This document shows, piece after piece, positions 35,130-45,256 of a stretch of 64,000 nt of DNA. The notes beneath the pieces were generated by a model. It was not told the origin of the DNA. It was given only the letters and a program-made list of their open reading frames with translations, and made no database searches. The number at the start of each line of letters is the position of its first letter. The first letter of the stretch is position 1. Origin of the DNA: CAVXFL01 sp963761015 (lineage in GTDB: Bacteria > Pseudomonadota > Alphaproteobacteria > Acetobacterales > Acetobacteraceae); contig CAVXFL010000011.1 of assembly GCA_963761015.1 (NCBI GenBank), positions 1 to 64,000 of the forward strand. The letters are read 5' to 3'. The translations under genes were made by a program, and so were the position numbers.

Positions 35130-36129
35130 TCAGCCGTTTTCGTCGGGGCTTTCACCGAGCGTGTCGGCCGCCGCGGCGTCGCGCTCGCCCATCGGCTTCG
35201 CTGGTCCGACGGTCGTGTCGCGACGGGTCTGCCGTTCCGCTTGCGCGTCGATCTCCGCCCCGAGCAGCACGACGTAGGCGGACAGATACATCCAGGTCAG
35301 CAGCACGATGATCCCGCCGAGCGAGCCGTAGGTCTTGTTGTAGCTGCCGAAATTCGAGACGTACACCGTGAAGCACGATGGACCCGACGAGCCACAGCAC
35401 GGTGGCCGTCAGCGCGCCCGGAGTGATCCAGGCCCATTGCGGATGGTCCCGGCTCGGGCCGACCCGGTAAGCGACCGCGAGAATCAGCAGCAGGAAGGCC
35501 ATCAGCACCGGCCATTCCAGGATGTAGATCAGCCAGCGCCCGAATGCGCCGAGGCCGATCGCGTTGATGACTGCGGGCGCGCCGGCGATGAAGCCGATCG
35601 CCACCAGCCCGGCCGCGATCAGCATGATGGTGAGTCCGAGCGCGGTCAGGTACTGCCATAGCAGGCTGCGCCGCTCCTTTTCCTCGTACGCGATGTTGAG
35701 GCCGGTCATCAGCCCGCCGACCCCGCGCGAGGCGCTATAAAGGGCGAACAGGAATCCGATCACCGCGCCGAAACTGAGCGCGCCGCCCGAGGAACTGCTG
35801 ATCTGCTTCAACTCGGTGGCGATCAGGCTCTGCGCCTGAGCAGGCATGACGCCGGCGAGCGCGGCCACCTGGCTCTGCACCTGCGCGGGACTGGAAAACA
35901 GCCCGTAGATGGAAACGAGCGCCGCCAGACCGGGGAACAGCGCCAGCAGCACGTAGTAGGTGACGCCCCCGGCGGCGAGCCCGAGGTTGTCCTCGCCGCT
36001 GTGCGCCCAGGCCCGCCGGACGATGTCCTTCCAGCCTTGCTTCGGGATGTCGGTCGGGGTTTCTGCTTCGCGCCCACGCCGCGCGTCGTCGGCGTCGCGG
36101 GTCGCCTGCTCGTCCAGCATGGCCGCCAC
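35130..36129 (-). CDS. YihY/BrkB family inner-membrane protein (frameshift)
   Basis: This ~332-residue protein has six membrane helices. Landmarks are DNLGLAAGGVTYYVLLALFPGLAALVSIYG, ALYSASRGVGGLMTGLNIAYEEKERR, AITPGALTA-type loop WITPGALTATVLWLVGSIVL and, after a +1 shift at about 35370, VSNFGSYNKTYGSLGGIIVLLTWMYLSAYVVLLGAEIDAQ. This is the complete YihY family signature, once mis-called RNase BN. Function is not established. The C-terminal tail is charged and cytoplasmic. Confidence 0.83.
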
Positions 36130-36199
36130 CTGTTCCTCGCCATCGAATGCCGCAGCATCAGCGCCGCCGGACGGCTCAGGTTGCTCGCGCCAAAACGGC

Positions 36200-36229
36200 A
36201 GGGCGGCGGACCGTGCGATCCGCCGCCCT
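36200..36229 (-). terminator. Rho-independent terminator of the DUF4142 gene
   Basis: A perfect 11-bp stem AGGGCGGCGGA / TCCGCCGCCCT with an 8-nt loop lies 15 bp past the DUF4142 stop. On the minus strand it is followed by TGCCGTTTTG. Confidence 0.65.
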
Positions 36230-36243
36230 TTGCGCCCGACTAC

Positions 36244-37295
36244 TCAGCGCTGGCTTTGCATCTGGGTCGCCAGCGATTCGGCGATCCGCAGGTGCTTCTC
36301 CAGCACCGGCAGGGTTTTCTCGGCAAACGCCTTCATGGCCGGGTCCGAACCGCTCCGCGCCTCGCGGCGGAACGCCTCGATGTCGTTCTTGTGGTCGGCG
36401 ATCTGGTGGTGCACGAACGCCTCGTCGAACTTCGCGCCCGAGAGGTCCTGCAGCTTCTGGCCCGCTATGGCTCCCGACTTGGTGGGGACCGACGGGAGCT
36501 GGATGTTCTGCTGCTGCGCGATGCGCTTCAATTCGGCATTCGCCTTCATGTGGTCGGTGGTCAGCGTTTGTCCGAACTGTTTCACATCGGACGACGCCGC
36601 CTTGTCCTGCGCGAGCTGACCCATTTGCACCTCGCCCAGTCCGCCTTCATAGGCCTTCTTGGCGAACTCGGCGTCGACAGCCTGCGCACCGTTGCCGGCA
36701 GCGGCGCCCGGCTGACCGGCCGCCTGCTCGTTGCCCGTGGCGGCGGCCTGTTGGTTGCCAGCGGCGGCGGCCTGTTGGTTGCGCCGGCGGCGGCGCCGGT
36801 GACTTGCTCATACGTGACCTTGGGCTGGCCCTCGTTGCTGACCGTGATCTTCGGTTTGCCGGTCTGCTCGTAGCGCACCGTCGGCCGCGCCTGTTCCATC
36901 TGCACCGTCGGGGCCTGCTGCGAGGCGGCTACGGCCACTTCCGGCTTGCCCGTCTGCACCTGAACCTGCGGCTTGGCCTCGCTGACCGACACCCGCGGCG
37001 GCGCGGTCGCCACGTGCACCTGCGGCTTCGGCATGCGCACGATGATCTCCGGCTGCGGTATCTGCACGGTGATCACCGGCGGTGGCTGCCGCACGATGAT
37101 CTCGGGCTTCGCCTGATGGACGGTCACGGTCGGCTGCGGTTGCTGCACCCGGATCTGCGGGGCGGGCTGCTGGACCGTGATCTGGCCGGTCGTGGTGGTG
37201 GCCCCGGCGGCCGGCGCGGTCGGTTCGGCCGCATTCGCGCCGACCACCAATAACGCCGACGAGCCGAGCAATACGGCAGTGAAAGCCGCTCTCAT
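36244..37295 (-). CDS. Exported repeat-rich protein with C-terminal DUF4142 domain (frameshift)
   Basis: This is one ~350-residue product. It has signal peptide MRAAFTAVLLGSSALLVVGANAAE, then a long repeat region of ~10-residue Pro/Gln/Val units (QPAPQIRVQQPQPTVTVHQ, KPEIIVRQPPPVITVQ, QPEIIVRMPKPQVHV, KPEVAVAASQ and so on). An NQQAAA linker and a DUF4142 helical domain follow (VDAEFAKKAYEGGLGEVQMGQLAQDKA, FDEAFVHHQIADHKNDIEAF). The halves are in different frames, joined by a one-base correction near 36788 in a GCC repeat. DUF4142 proteins are periplasmic and ferritin-like in fold. The repeat domain may extend or bind the envelope. Confidence 0.75.
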
Positions 37296-37601
37296 TTCGA
37301 TGTCTCCCTGGTTCTGCTGCGCGTCCACTGCCCGCGTGCCGGAACCACTCTCCGCCCGGGCAGGACGCTCCGGGTCGGAACGCGACCGAAGATCCCCGGT
37401 TCCTCTCCGGAACAATGGCGCCGCGCTCGACCCCGCCGCTCCAGATTGCCGGATCGAGCCCGGCAATGACGGAGTGGGGCTCTGACGAATTGGGATTTCA
37501 GCCGGAGATTCGGGGTGCCGTTTCGGCGTCGTGCCGGATCATGCGCCACCGGCCGGAGCGGTTCCGCGGCTTGAACCCTCCCGAACAGTTGTATCCGGCG
37601 C
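37296..37601. other. Intergenic region with a REP-like hairpin
   Basis: There is no supported gene in these 306 bp. ATTGCCGG (37445-37452) and CCGGCAAT (37460-37467) form an 8-bp stem with a 7-nt loop. A similar GAGCCCGGCAATGAC half-site occurs at about 61707-61721, suggesting a dispersed genomic repeat. Confidence 0.45.
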
Positions 37602-39484
37602 TCAGGCGACCAGCGGCGCGCGCTCCATGGCGGCGCGCGCCCAGGCGGCGGCGGCGTCCTCGTCGAACAGTTGGGTCAGGTTCTTCATCATCGTGCCGCC
37701 GAGTTCCTCGGCGTCCACGATGGTTACGGCGCGGCGATAGTAGCGGGTGACGTCGTGGCCGATGCCGATGGCGGTCAGCTCCACCTGCCTCGCGGCTTCT
37801 CGATGTCGCGGATCACCTCGCGCAGGTGCCGCTCCAGGTAGTTGCCCGGATTGACCGACAGCGTGGAATCGTCCACCGGCGCGCCGTCGCTGATGACCAT
37901 CAGGATGCGCCGCCGCTCCGGCCGCCCGAGCAGCCGGCGATAGGCCCAGAGCAGGGCCTCGCCGTCGATGTTCTCCTTGAGCAGGCCCTCGCGCAGCATC
38001 AGGCCGAGATTCTTGCGCGCCCGCCGCCACGGCGCGTCGGCGGCCTTGTAGACGATGTGCCGCAAATCGTTCAGCCGCCCTGGGTTGCGCGGCTTGCCGT
38101 CGGCCACCCAGCGTTCGCGGCTCAGCCCGCCCTTCCAGGCGCGCGTCGTGAAGCCGAGGATTTCCACCTTCACGCCGCAGCGTTCCAAGGTGCGCGCCAG
38201 GATGTCGCCGCACATCGCGGCCACCGTGATCGGGCGGCCGCGCATGCTGCCGGAATTGTCGATCAGCAGCGAGACCACGGTATCGCGGAATTCGGTCTCG
38301 CGCTCGCGCTTGTAGGAGAGCGAGTGCAGCGGGTTGACCACGACGCGCGCCAGCCGCCCGGCGTCGAGCAGCCCCTCGTCGAGGTCGAAATCCCAGGCGC
38401 GGGTCTGCTGCGCCAGCAAGCGGCGTTGCAGGCGGTTGGCGAGCTTCGCAACCACGCCCTGCAAGTGCTGGAGCTGCTGGTCTAGTTGTTGGCGCAGCCG
38501 CGCCAGCTCCTCGGGATCGCACAGTTCCTCGGCGCCGATCTCCTCGTCGAAGGCGCGGGTATAGGGGCGGTAGAGGCCCTCGCGGTCGGCGTCCGGGCGC
38601 TCGCGGCGGGGCGGCTGTGGGCCGGCCGGCTGGTCCTCGCCGTGCATCGCCGCCTCGACCTCGGCGGCGTCGGTGCTCTGCTCGTCCGCCGCCTCGGCAT
38701 CGGCCTGTTCCGACTGCGCGCCAAGCAGGCTTTCCGCGTCGCTCTCGGACTTGCCTTCCGCCTCCTCGGCCCCGGCGTCCTGTTGGCCGGACTGCTCTCC
38801 GCCGTCCTCACCTTGCTCGTCGGACGGCTCGGGCTCGGCCTCGGTCTCCGCCTCGGCGAGGTCGAGCGCGGCCAGCAGCCGGCGGGCGGCGCGGGCGAAG
38901 GCGTCCTGGTCGTTCTGCGCGCGCGCCATTTCGGCCAGGGCCGCCGCCGCGCCATCCCCGAGCGAGCCGCGCCACATGTCCAGCACCGATCGCGCGGCCT
39001 CAGGCGAGACTTCGCCGGACATATACTCGCGCGCCAGCAGCGGCAGCGCGGCGGACGCGGGCATCTGATCCTTGCGCGTCATGCGGTCGTAGCCTTCGGT
39101 CTCGCATTCCTCGGCGAGACGGGCGCGCAGATTGGCGGAAACCCCGGCCATGTGGCGGGCGCCGACCACCTCGACGCGCGCCTGCTCCAGCGCGTCGTAC
39201 ACGGCCCGGGCCTCGCGGGGGGCAGGGCTGCGCGCGCTGTGCACGGTATCGTCGTGGTGGCGCAGGCGCAGCGCCAGGCTGTCGGCGGCGCCGCGCAGCC
39301 GGGCGGCTTCGGCGGGCGGCAGGCCCCGGGTCGGCATCGGCAGGCGGGCGCGCTTGCCGACCAGGCCCGGCGGGCCGGGCTGAAACGCGACCTGGACGTC
39401 GCCCTCCTGGGCCAGCGCGCGAACGGTGCTCGCGGTGGCGCGCTTGAACTCGTCGATGCGGCCGGTGTCCTTGCCGCCGGTCAT
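37602..39484 (-). CDS. cobT: Cobaltochelatase subunit CobT (frameshift near 3' end)
   Basis: This ~627-residue protein has the CobT layout: an N-terminal domain ([26 protein letters not shown]), a long acidic Glu/Asp/Gln-rich middle (about 210-290), and a C-terminal von Willebrand A domain with the MIDAS motif [44 protein letters not shown] one-base loss near 37790 shifts the end, which otherwise continues [33 protein letters not shown]. With CobS it forms the ATP-driven chaperone ring that works with CobN to insert cobalt into hydrogenobyrinic acid diamide in the aerobic B12 pathway. cobS begins 7 bp upstream of its start. Confidence 0.9.
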
Positions 39485-39491
39485 GGCGCCG

Positions 39492-40511
39492 TCAGAACCC
39501 CTTGGCGCCCAGCGCGCCGGTCGGGATCTCCTCGTTGAAGCAACGCTGGTAATATTCCGCGACCGTGGAGCGCTCCGCCTCGTCGCATTTGTTCAGGAAG
39601 GTCAGGCGGAAGGCGAGCCCGACATCGCCGAAGATGCGGGTGTTCTCGGCCCAGGTGATGACCGTGCGCGGCGACATGACGGTGGAGATGTCGCCGTTGA
39701 TGAAGCCGGCGCGCGTGAGGTCGGCCAGCGCGACCATGCTCTCGATGCGCTTCTTCTGCGCCGCGTCGTGCGGGTCGATGCCGAGCTTGGCCATGACGAT
39801 CGCCGTTTCCTGCCCGTGCGGCAGGTAGTTCAGGGTGACGACGATGTTCCAGCGATCCATCTGGCCCTGATTGATCTGCTGGGTGCCGTGATAGAGGCCG
39901 GTGGTGTCGCCGAGCCCGACGGTGTTCGAGGTCGAGAACAGGCGGAACGCGCGGTGCGGACGGATGACGCGGTTCTGGTCGAGCAGGGTGAGGCGGCCCT
40001 CGACCTCCAGCACGCGCTGGATCACGAACATCACGTCCGGCCGGCCGGCGTCGTATTCGTCGAACGCCAGCGCGCAGGGGTGTTGCAGCGCCCAGGGCAG
40101 GATGCCCTCGCGGAACTCGGTGACCTGCTTGCCCTCCTTCAGCACGATCGCGTCCTTGCCGATCAGGTCGATGCGGCTGATGTGGCTGTCCAGGTTCACG
40201 CGGATGCAGGGCCAGTTCAGGCGGGCGGCGACCTGCTCGATATGCGTGGACTTTCCGGTGCCGTGATAGCCCTGGATCATCACGCGCCGGTTGAAGGCGA
40301 AGCCGGCGAGGATGGCGAGTGTCGTTTCCTTGTCGAACACGTAGGCCGGGTCGAGATCCGGAACGTGCTCGGTGCGCACCGAAAACGCCGGCACCTCCAT
40401 GTCCGAATCGACGCCGAAGGTCGCGCGCGCGTCCACCACCGTGTCCGGCATGTCGATCGCGGAGGTCGGCGCGCCGACGCGGGCTTCAGCGAGCGAGGCA
40501 ATCTTGTTCAT
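39492..40511 (-). CDS. cobS: Cobaltochelatase AAA+ subunit CobS
   Basis: This 339-residue MoxR-like AAA+ ATPase has Walker [22 protein letters not shown] (residues ~79-99), Walker [17 protein letters not shown], sensor [10 protein letters not shown] and an arginine-rich C-terminal lid. The N-terminal CobS domain ([24 protein letters not shown]) identifies it among MoxR relatives. It is the ATPase of the CobNST cobalt chelatase. It precedes cobT by 7 bp and follows a dnaJ-like gene, the usual alphaproteobacterial order. Confidence 0.95.
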   Translation of the reverse strand: MNKIASLAEARVGAPTSAIDMPDTVVDARATFGVDSDMEVPAFSVRTEHVPDLDPAYVFDKETTLAILAGFAFNRRVMIQGYHGTGKSTHIEQVAARLNWPCIRVNLDSHISRIDLIGKDAIVLKEGKQVTEFREGILPWALQHPCALAFDEYDAGRPDVMFVIQRVLEVEGRLTLLDQNRVIRPHRAFRLFSTSNTVGLGDTTGLYHGTQQINQGQMDRWNIVVTLNYLPHGQETAIVMAKLGIDPHDAAQKKRIESMVALADLTRAGFINGDISTVMSPRTVITWAENTRIFGDVGLAFRLTFLNKCDEAERSTVAEYYQRCFNEEIPTGALGAKGF

Positions 40512-40592
40512 CGGCCATCTTGTCCCGTAATTCGCGTTTCCAAACTGTTCCCGCTCGGCCCGAGGGCAAACCGTAGCCGGTCGGCACGCAGC

Positions 40593-41198
40593 CTATATGG
40601 GGGCGGGTTCGGCCGCGGCAGGAATCCCGGCCGCGGCGGTCAACCGCGAGCGTAGCGCGGCGTAGGCGAGATTGATCGTCTTCAACCGTTCCTCCGCGGC
40701 CCGGTCGCCCCCGTTGGTGTCGGGGTGGTGCAGCTTGGCGAGCTGCTTGTAGCGCGCCTTGACCTGGTCGAGCGTGGTCGGCCAGTCGAGCCCGAACGTG
40801 GACAGCGGCTCGCGCAGCTCGGCCGGCGCTTGGCGCGTTTCCGCGCGCCGCTCGCCGCGCCTGGAGCCGGCGAGCGAGCCCAGCGGGTCGTGCAGAAACT
40901 GCTCGTGATCGGGGTAGCGGATACCGCCGGCGCCGAGCGGCCAGGTCGGGCGCTGCCAGCCGGTGTCGGCCCGGATATGCGCCTCGATCTGGCCCGGCGT
41001 CATGCCTTTGCAATAATCCCAAGTCGCATTGTAGGCGCGCACGTGCTCGAGGCAGAACCACCAATAGTCGCGCAGGCCGGCGCGGGATTTCGGCGCGCGG
41101 TACTCGGCCATGCCCGAGCAGCCGGGCATGTCGCAGAAGCGGCCCGGAGCGTCAGGGTCCGGCGCATAGGCCCGGGACCGCGAAAAGCGAGGCTTCAT
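40593..41198 (-). CDS. DnaJ-domain protein with C-terminal J domain
   Basis: This 201-residue protein has the J domain at its C-terminus: STFGLDWPTTLDQVKARYKQLAKLHHPDTNGGDRAAEERLKTINLAYAAL. The HPD motif that stimulates Hsp70 is present as LHHPDTNGG. The N-terminal ~100 residues (CDMPGCSGMAEYRAPKSRAGLRDYWWFCLEHVRAYNATWDYCKGM) carry Cys/His residues that may bind zinc. The start is ATG 41198, not the upstream in-frame ATG, because it begins the conserved MKPRFSRSRAY. It is divergent from bolA and upstream of cobS. Confidence 0.88.
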   Translation of the reverse strand: MKPRFSRSRAYAPDPDAPGRFCDMPGCSGMAEYRAPKSRAGLRDYWWFCLEHVRAYNATWDYCKGMTPGQIEAHIRADTGWQRPTWPLGAGGIRYPDHEQFLHDPLGSLAGSRRGERRAETRQAPAELREPLSTFGLDWPTTLDQVKARYKQLAKLHHPDTNGGDRAAEERLKTINLAYAALRSRLTAAAGIPAAAEPAPI

Positions 41199-41274
41199 CG
41201 GCTCTAATGTGCATCGCTCCGCTGAAATGACAACGGGCCTTGGAAGGCCGCGCGGGAAGGCGGATATGTGCGCC

Positions 41275-41590
41275 ATGCAATCGGTTTCCCCTTCGCCGCG
41301 GCCCTCGCGCGCCGACCGAACTCGCGGCCGCGCTGCGACGGGCCTTCGCCCCCGCCCTGCTCCGCGTGGTGGACGACAGCGCGCGCCATGTCGGCCATGC
41401 CGGGCACCATCCGGCGGGCGAAACCCACTACGACGTGCTGGTGGTCTCGGACGCGTTCCGAGGCCTCGGCCGGGTCGAACGCTCGCGCGCCGCGCACGCG
41501 GCGCTGGCGGCGGAGTTCGCCGGCGGCATGCATGCCCTGAGCCTGACCCTGCGGACGCCCGAGGAACATCAACTTTTGATTGACAAATAG
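41275..41590 (+). CDS. bolA: BolA family protein (probable frameshift at N-terminus)
   Basis: The reading LAAALRRAFAPALLRVVDDSARHVGHAGHHPAGETHYDVLVVSDAFRGLGRVERSRAAHAALAAEFAGGMHALSLTLRTPEE is the whole BolA domain, including the C-terminal conserved His used for Fe-S ligation with monothiol glutaredoxin. The likely start MQSVSPSPRPSRADR (ATG 41275, or 41266) is in another frame, and one extra base near 41309 must be removed. The alternative start is TTG 41240 in frame but without family-like sequence. BolA acts in Fe-S trafficking and morphology control. It is divergent from the dnaJ-like gene. Confidence 0.85.
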
Positions 41591-41660
41591 ACTTCGCTAT
41601 TGCAACTGTTTGTTAATGGGAGTTGCTGTTTCCTGGGAGCCTAACCGCAGGAGGCGCCCC

Positions 41661-41999
41661 TTGAGACCGAGCAGACTCGTTAACCGCAACGTGGTGGCCG
41701 AGCGGGGGCGGACCAGCATCCGCTTCGAGCCGGAATTGTGGGATTCGCTCGAGGAAATCTGCCGGCGCGAGCATATCGGGCTGGGCGAGCTGGTGCGGCG
41801 GATCGAGCAGACGAGCGGGGGCGCCGGTGGGCGGACCAGCGCGGTTCGTGTGTTTGTGCTGAAATATTTCCGCGAGGCGGCCACCGAGGAGGGGCATCGC
41901 CGGGCTGGACACGGCTCCGGCTTTCCCCCCGCTGAGCGGGACTGGAAAGACGCTCCCCCGGGGCGGGACGCGATGACGCTGACCGCCCATTCGGACTGA
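41661..41999 (+). CDS. Ribbon-helix-helix domain protein
   Basis: This 112-residue protein has an RHH_4-type DNA-binding segment: VAERGRTSIRFEPELWDSLEEICRREHIGLGELVRRIEQ. The start at TTG 41661 is decided by AGGAGG at 41649-41654 with 6-bp spacing; upstream in-frame starts have no such signal. The family is common as small alphaproteobacterial transcriptional regulators, and its target is unknown. The C-terminus (SGFPPAERDWKDAPPGRD) is probably disordered. Confidence 0.8.
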   Translation: MRPSRLVNRNVVAERGRTSIRFEPELWDSLEEICRREHIGLGELVRRIEQTSGGAGGRTSAVRVFVLKYFREAATEEGHRRAGHGSGFPPAERDWKDAPPGRDAMTLTAHSD

Positions 42000-42176
42000 A
42001 GCGGCCGACCGAAGCCCCTGCCTTTTGTGAAACGCCCGCTAAAGCGTGCCTCGGCGAGATGGATTACCGGCCTTCGCTGGCGCGTTGGCTCGTGCTTCCC
42101 GCGACCCAGCGGATCCGTGGACCCGCGTTCGCGTAGGCGAGTTAGGCGGGCGGCGGCCTGTGCGGACCGCGGACAG

Positions 42177-42764
42177 TCAGTGGCGCAGCGCCGGTTCCGC
42201 CGGGGCGGCGGGAAGCGGTTCGGGACCGGTGTAGAGATGCGGCCATTGGCGGCGAACCACCGGGCTGTCGGTCGCGTAGGCGAGACAGGTGTTCAGCAGG
42301 GCGGGTTTCTCTGGCCGCGTCGCCTGCTCGCGCCGGCTGCGCACCGCGTAAAGCGTCTGGATAGCGACGGTGGCCATCTGTTGCAGCAATTCGCGCAAAT
42401 GCGTGCAGCCGTTGGTGCCGCCGACCCGCTCCTGCGCTGCCTTGAGAAAGCCGCGCCCGATCACGAGCCCGGCCAAGCGGCTGAAATTCGGCGCGGCGGC
42501 CGGGCAGACCGCGTACGGGCCGAATTCCGTGGACGCCTCGCAGGCGACGATCGCGAAATCCTCATCGATGGTCATGCGCATCCACATGCCGTGCAGCGGT
42601 TCGCCTTGCGGGATGTGGCCGCGGTCCTCGTTGTCGAAGCCGTAGCTTTTCGTGTCCGTGAGATGCGCCTCGATGTCGAACAGCCCGTCGGCGCGCCGGT
42701 AGCCGCGCAGCGCGATGTCGCGCAGGTGCAGGAGTTCGCGCTCCTGGGGGTCGCTCAGCGGCAT
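42177..42764 (-). CDS. DUF2889 family protein
   Basis: This 195-residue cytoplasmic protein contains the DUF2889 core: LHLRDIALRGYRRADGLFDIEAHLTDTKSYGF, GEPLHGMWMRMTIDEDFAIVACEA, and GFLKAAQERVGGTNGCTHLRELLQQMATVAIQTL. Conserved His/Asp/Cys residues (GCTHL) look functional, but no activity is established. ATG 42764 gives the family start MPLSDPQERELLHLRDI. No operon partner is evident. Confidence 0.85.
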   Translation of the reverse strand: MPLSDPQERELLHLRDIALRGYRRADGLFDIEAHLTDTKSYGFDNEDRGHIPQGEPLHGMWMRMTIDEDFAIVACEASTEFGPYAVCPAAAPNFSRLAGLVIGRGFLKAAQERVGGTNGCTHLRELLQQMATVAIQTLYAVRSRREQATRPEKPALLNTCLAYATDSPVVRRQWPHLYTGPEPLPAAPAEPALRH

Positions 42765-43089
42765 GGACGGCTCCGTATTGTGCAGCGCAATAGCGCCGAT
42801 ATGGCGCAGGCGACGTGCGGTTGCAAAGGGATCTCGCCCGCCGTCGCCTGGACGCTGCCATGCCCGGCCAAATCGAACCGGGTTGCTTCGACTGCGGCTC
42901 GCCATGAACGGCGGGTAACAAGTCCGTTCTGATCTAATCCGCGCCGCGCAACGGCGGCCTCCGCAGCCGGAACCGCCGCGGGCGAGGTGGCGTTGCGAAA
43001 CCGCGAGGGCCGGCGCCTGCGGCAGCCGGCTCGGCGAATTTTCAGGCGACGAACCGCACTGCTCCCTTGCCGCCGCGAGCAAACCGGCC
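42765..43089. other. Intergenic region, nothing recognised
   Basis: This 325-bp GC-rich stretch lies between the DUF2889 gene and a scar of gene fragments. Frames are open by composition only, and no promoter, hairpin or gene fragment was convincing. Confidence 0.5.
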
Positions 43090-43257
43090 ATGGCCGAAAC
43101 CACCCCGACCACGTTGTCGATATCCTGAGCGGGGAGGGTGGATACGGTGTTCGGCCTGCCCGGCGACGGCATCAACGGGCTGGTCGATGCCTTCCGCAAA
43201 GCCGCCGACCGCATCCGCCACGTCCATGTCCGCCACGAGGAAGCCGCCGCGCTGCTG
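43090..43257 (+). pseudogene. Thiamine-pyrophosphate enzyme, N-terminal scrap
   Basis: MAET, HVVDILSGEG and VDTVFGLPGDGINGLVDAFRKAADRIRHVHVRHEEAAAL match the start of pyruvate oxidase/acetolactate-synthase-like enzymes, including the catalytic-Glu segment RHEEAA. The pieces are in different frames. The sequence stops matching at about 43255, where a different gene's tail begins. Confidence 0.7.
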
Positions 43258-43375
43258 CGATCACGCAGGCTCGTTCGGCTACGAGGCCGAGCATTACGAC
43301 GTCTCGATGCGGATCGCGGAACTGAACCCGCTACCGGCCGAGGACAGCCGCGGTTTCACCGAGGGCGGCTCCGCC
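43256..43375 (+). pseudogene. FAD-linked oxidase/Fe-S protein, C-terminal scrap
   Basis: CDHAGSFGYEAEHYDVSMRIAELNPLPA is the conserved C-terminal Cys-Gly-rich block of FAD-binding oxidase/Fe-S fusion proteins (glycolate/D-lactate dehydrogenase type). Only about 40 residues are present, fused directly to the thiamine-enzyme scrap on its left. Confidence 0.6.
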
Positions 43376-43543
43376 CGCCTCGTTCTCCCGCGACAACCCG
43401 CCCGCAGAACGGTGCTCGAACTGCTCGTGCGCGAACTCGGCGCCATCCCCGGGCAGCCGAGTGGCCGCCTGACCGCGCGGCACGCGGCTTTCGTCCGAAT
43501 ACGCTATCATCGGTACGCGGCGCCGGCTCTAGCGCGCGCCGCG

Positions 43544-45256
43544 ATGGAGATGCCGATGGTCAGGCTCGCGCTGTCCCGCCTTTACATCACCTATACGCTC
43601 GCGGTGCTGTTCACCATCGCGTGCCTGATCGTCGCGTTCGCGCATCCGATTTTCGCCGTCCCCGGCGTGGCCGGGCTGGCGCTGGTCGCGATTGGCACGC
43701 GCGACCTGCTGCAGCCGAATCACAGCATCCTGCGCAGCTACCCGATCGCCGCGCATATCCGCTTCCTGTTCGAGGACATCCGGCCGGAAATCCGCCAATA
43801 CCTGATGGAGAGCGACACCGACGGCGTGCCGTTCAACCGCGCCGCGCGTTCCATCGTCTATCAGCGCAGCAAGGGGCAGCTCGACAAGCGCCCGTTCGGC
43901 ACGCAGCTCGACGTCTACGCGCCGGGCTTCGAGTTCCTGCACCACTCCATCCAGCCCGCCGAGCCGTCGCGCGAGCCGTTCCGGGTCACGATCGGCGGCG
44001 CCGATTGCGCGAAACCCTATTCGGCCTCGATCTACAACATTTCCGCCATGAGTTTCGGCGCGCTCAGCGCCAACGCCATTCGCGCGCTGAACAGGGGCGC
44101 GCGCATGGGCAATTTCGCGCACGACACCGGCGAGGGCGGGTTCAGCCAATACCATCGTGAAAACGGCGGCGACATCATCTGGGAAATCGGCAGCGGCTAT
44201 TTCGGCTGCCGCAACCGCGACGGCAGTTTCTGCGACGAACTGTTCGCCGAGCAGGCCGGCGAGGCGCAGGTAAAAATGGTCGAGGTGAAGCTGTCGCAGG
44301 GCGCCAAGCCGGGCCACGGGGGCGTGCTGCCGGCGGCCAAGGTCTCCGCTGAGATCGCCGCCGCCCGCGGCGTGCCGATGCGCGAGGATTGCGTCTCGCC
44401 GTCGCGCCACTCCGCCTTCGCGACGCCGATCGAGATGATGCATTTCATCGCCCGGCTGCGCGCGCTGTCGGGCGGCAAGCCGGCCGGATTCAAGCTCTGC
44501 ATCGGCCATCCGTGGGAATTTCTCGCCCTTTGCAAGGCGATGCTGGAGACGGAAATCTGTCCGGACTTCATCGTCATCGACGGCGCCGAGGGCGGCACCG
44601 GCGCCTCGCCGCTGGAGTTCTGCGACCATATCGGCATGCCGATGCGCGACGGGCTGATGTTCGCGCACAACGCACTGGTCGGAATCGGGCTTCGCGACCG
44701 CATCCGGCTCGGCGCGGCGGGCAAGGTCACCACCGCCTTCGACATCGCGCGCGCGCTGGCGCTCGGCGCCGACTGGTGCAACGCCGCGCGCGGCTTCATG
44801 TTCGCGATCGGCTGCATCCAGTCGCAAAGCTGCCACACCGATCGCTGCCCGACCGGGGTCGCGACGCAGGACAAGGCGCGCCAGCGCGCCCTCGTCGTGC
44901 CCGACAAGGCCGAGCGGGTGGCGCGCTTCCATCGCTCCACGGTCGAGGCGCTCGCCGACGTGATCGCCGCCGCCGGCCTGCGCCATCCCGCCGAGCTGGC
45001 GCCGCGGCACATCGCGCGAAGGCTCGCCGGCGGCGAGATCGCCAGCTTCGACCGGCTGTATCGCTTTCTGCGGCCGGGCGAGATTTTGCAGGGTACGGAA
45101 CGACTCGCGATTCCGGGACCACTGGGCCGCGGCACGCGCCCACAGTTTTTCGCCGGCGGCTTGACGCGGCGCACCGGCATGGCCGGGCTTGGCTGGTGCG
45201 AGGCGCTCTACGGTTCCGCCTCGCGCTCGGGGAATTCGACGTCGCGGTGGACGTAG
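43544..45256 (+). CDS. FMN-binding glutamate synthase-family protein
   Basis: This 570-residue flavoprotein starts with two membrane helices (YITYTLAVLFTIACLIVAFAHPIFAV...LALVAIG) followed by a glutamate-synthase-like barrel. Landmarks are ISAMSFGALSANAIRALNRGARMGNFAHDTGEGG, VKLSQGAKPGHGGVLPAAKVS, IVIDGAEGGTGASPLEF (FMN phosphate) and the cysteine cluster GCIQSQSCHTDRCPTGVATQ. It lacks the glutaminase domain of GltB, so it is probably a membrane-anchored FMN/Fe-S oxidoreductase. ATG 43544 is the first of three close Met codons. The 3' end overlaps convergent rodA by 49 bp. Confidence 0.87.
   Translation: MEMPMVRLALSRLYITYTLAVLFTIACLIVAFAHPIFAVPGVAGLALVAIGTRDLLQPNHSILRSYPIAAHIRFLFEDIRPEIRQYLMESDTDGVPFNRAARSIVYQRSKGQLDKRPFGTQLDVYAPGFEFLHHSIQPAEPSREPFRVTIGGADCAKPYSASIYNISAMSFGALSANAIRALNRGARMGNFAHDTGEGGFSQYHRENGGDIIWEIGSGYFGCRNRDGSFCDELFAEQAGEAQVKMVEVKLSQGAKPGHGGVLPAAKVSAEIAAARGVPMREDCVSPSRHSAFATPIEMMHFIARLRALSGGKPAGFKLCIGHPWEFLALCKAMLETEICPDFIVIDGAEGGTGASPLEFCDHIGMPMRDGLMFAHNALVGIGLRDRIRLGAAGKVTTAFDIARALALGADWCNAARGFMFAIGCIQSQSCHTDRCPTGVATQDKARQRALVVPDKAERVARFHRSTVEALADVIAAAGLRHPAELAPRHIARRLAGGEIASFDRLYRFLRPGEILQGTERLAIPGPLGRGTRPQFFAGGLTRRTGMAGLGWCEALYGSASRSGNSTSRWT

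Noticed and set aside
42060..42137. 25-residue ORF starting MDYRPSLARW
   Set aside because: It has no ribosome-binding site or conservation evidence; in GC-rich DNA such ORFs are expected by chance.
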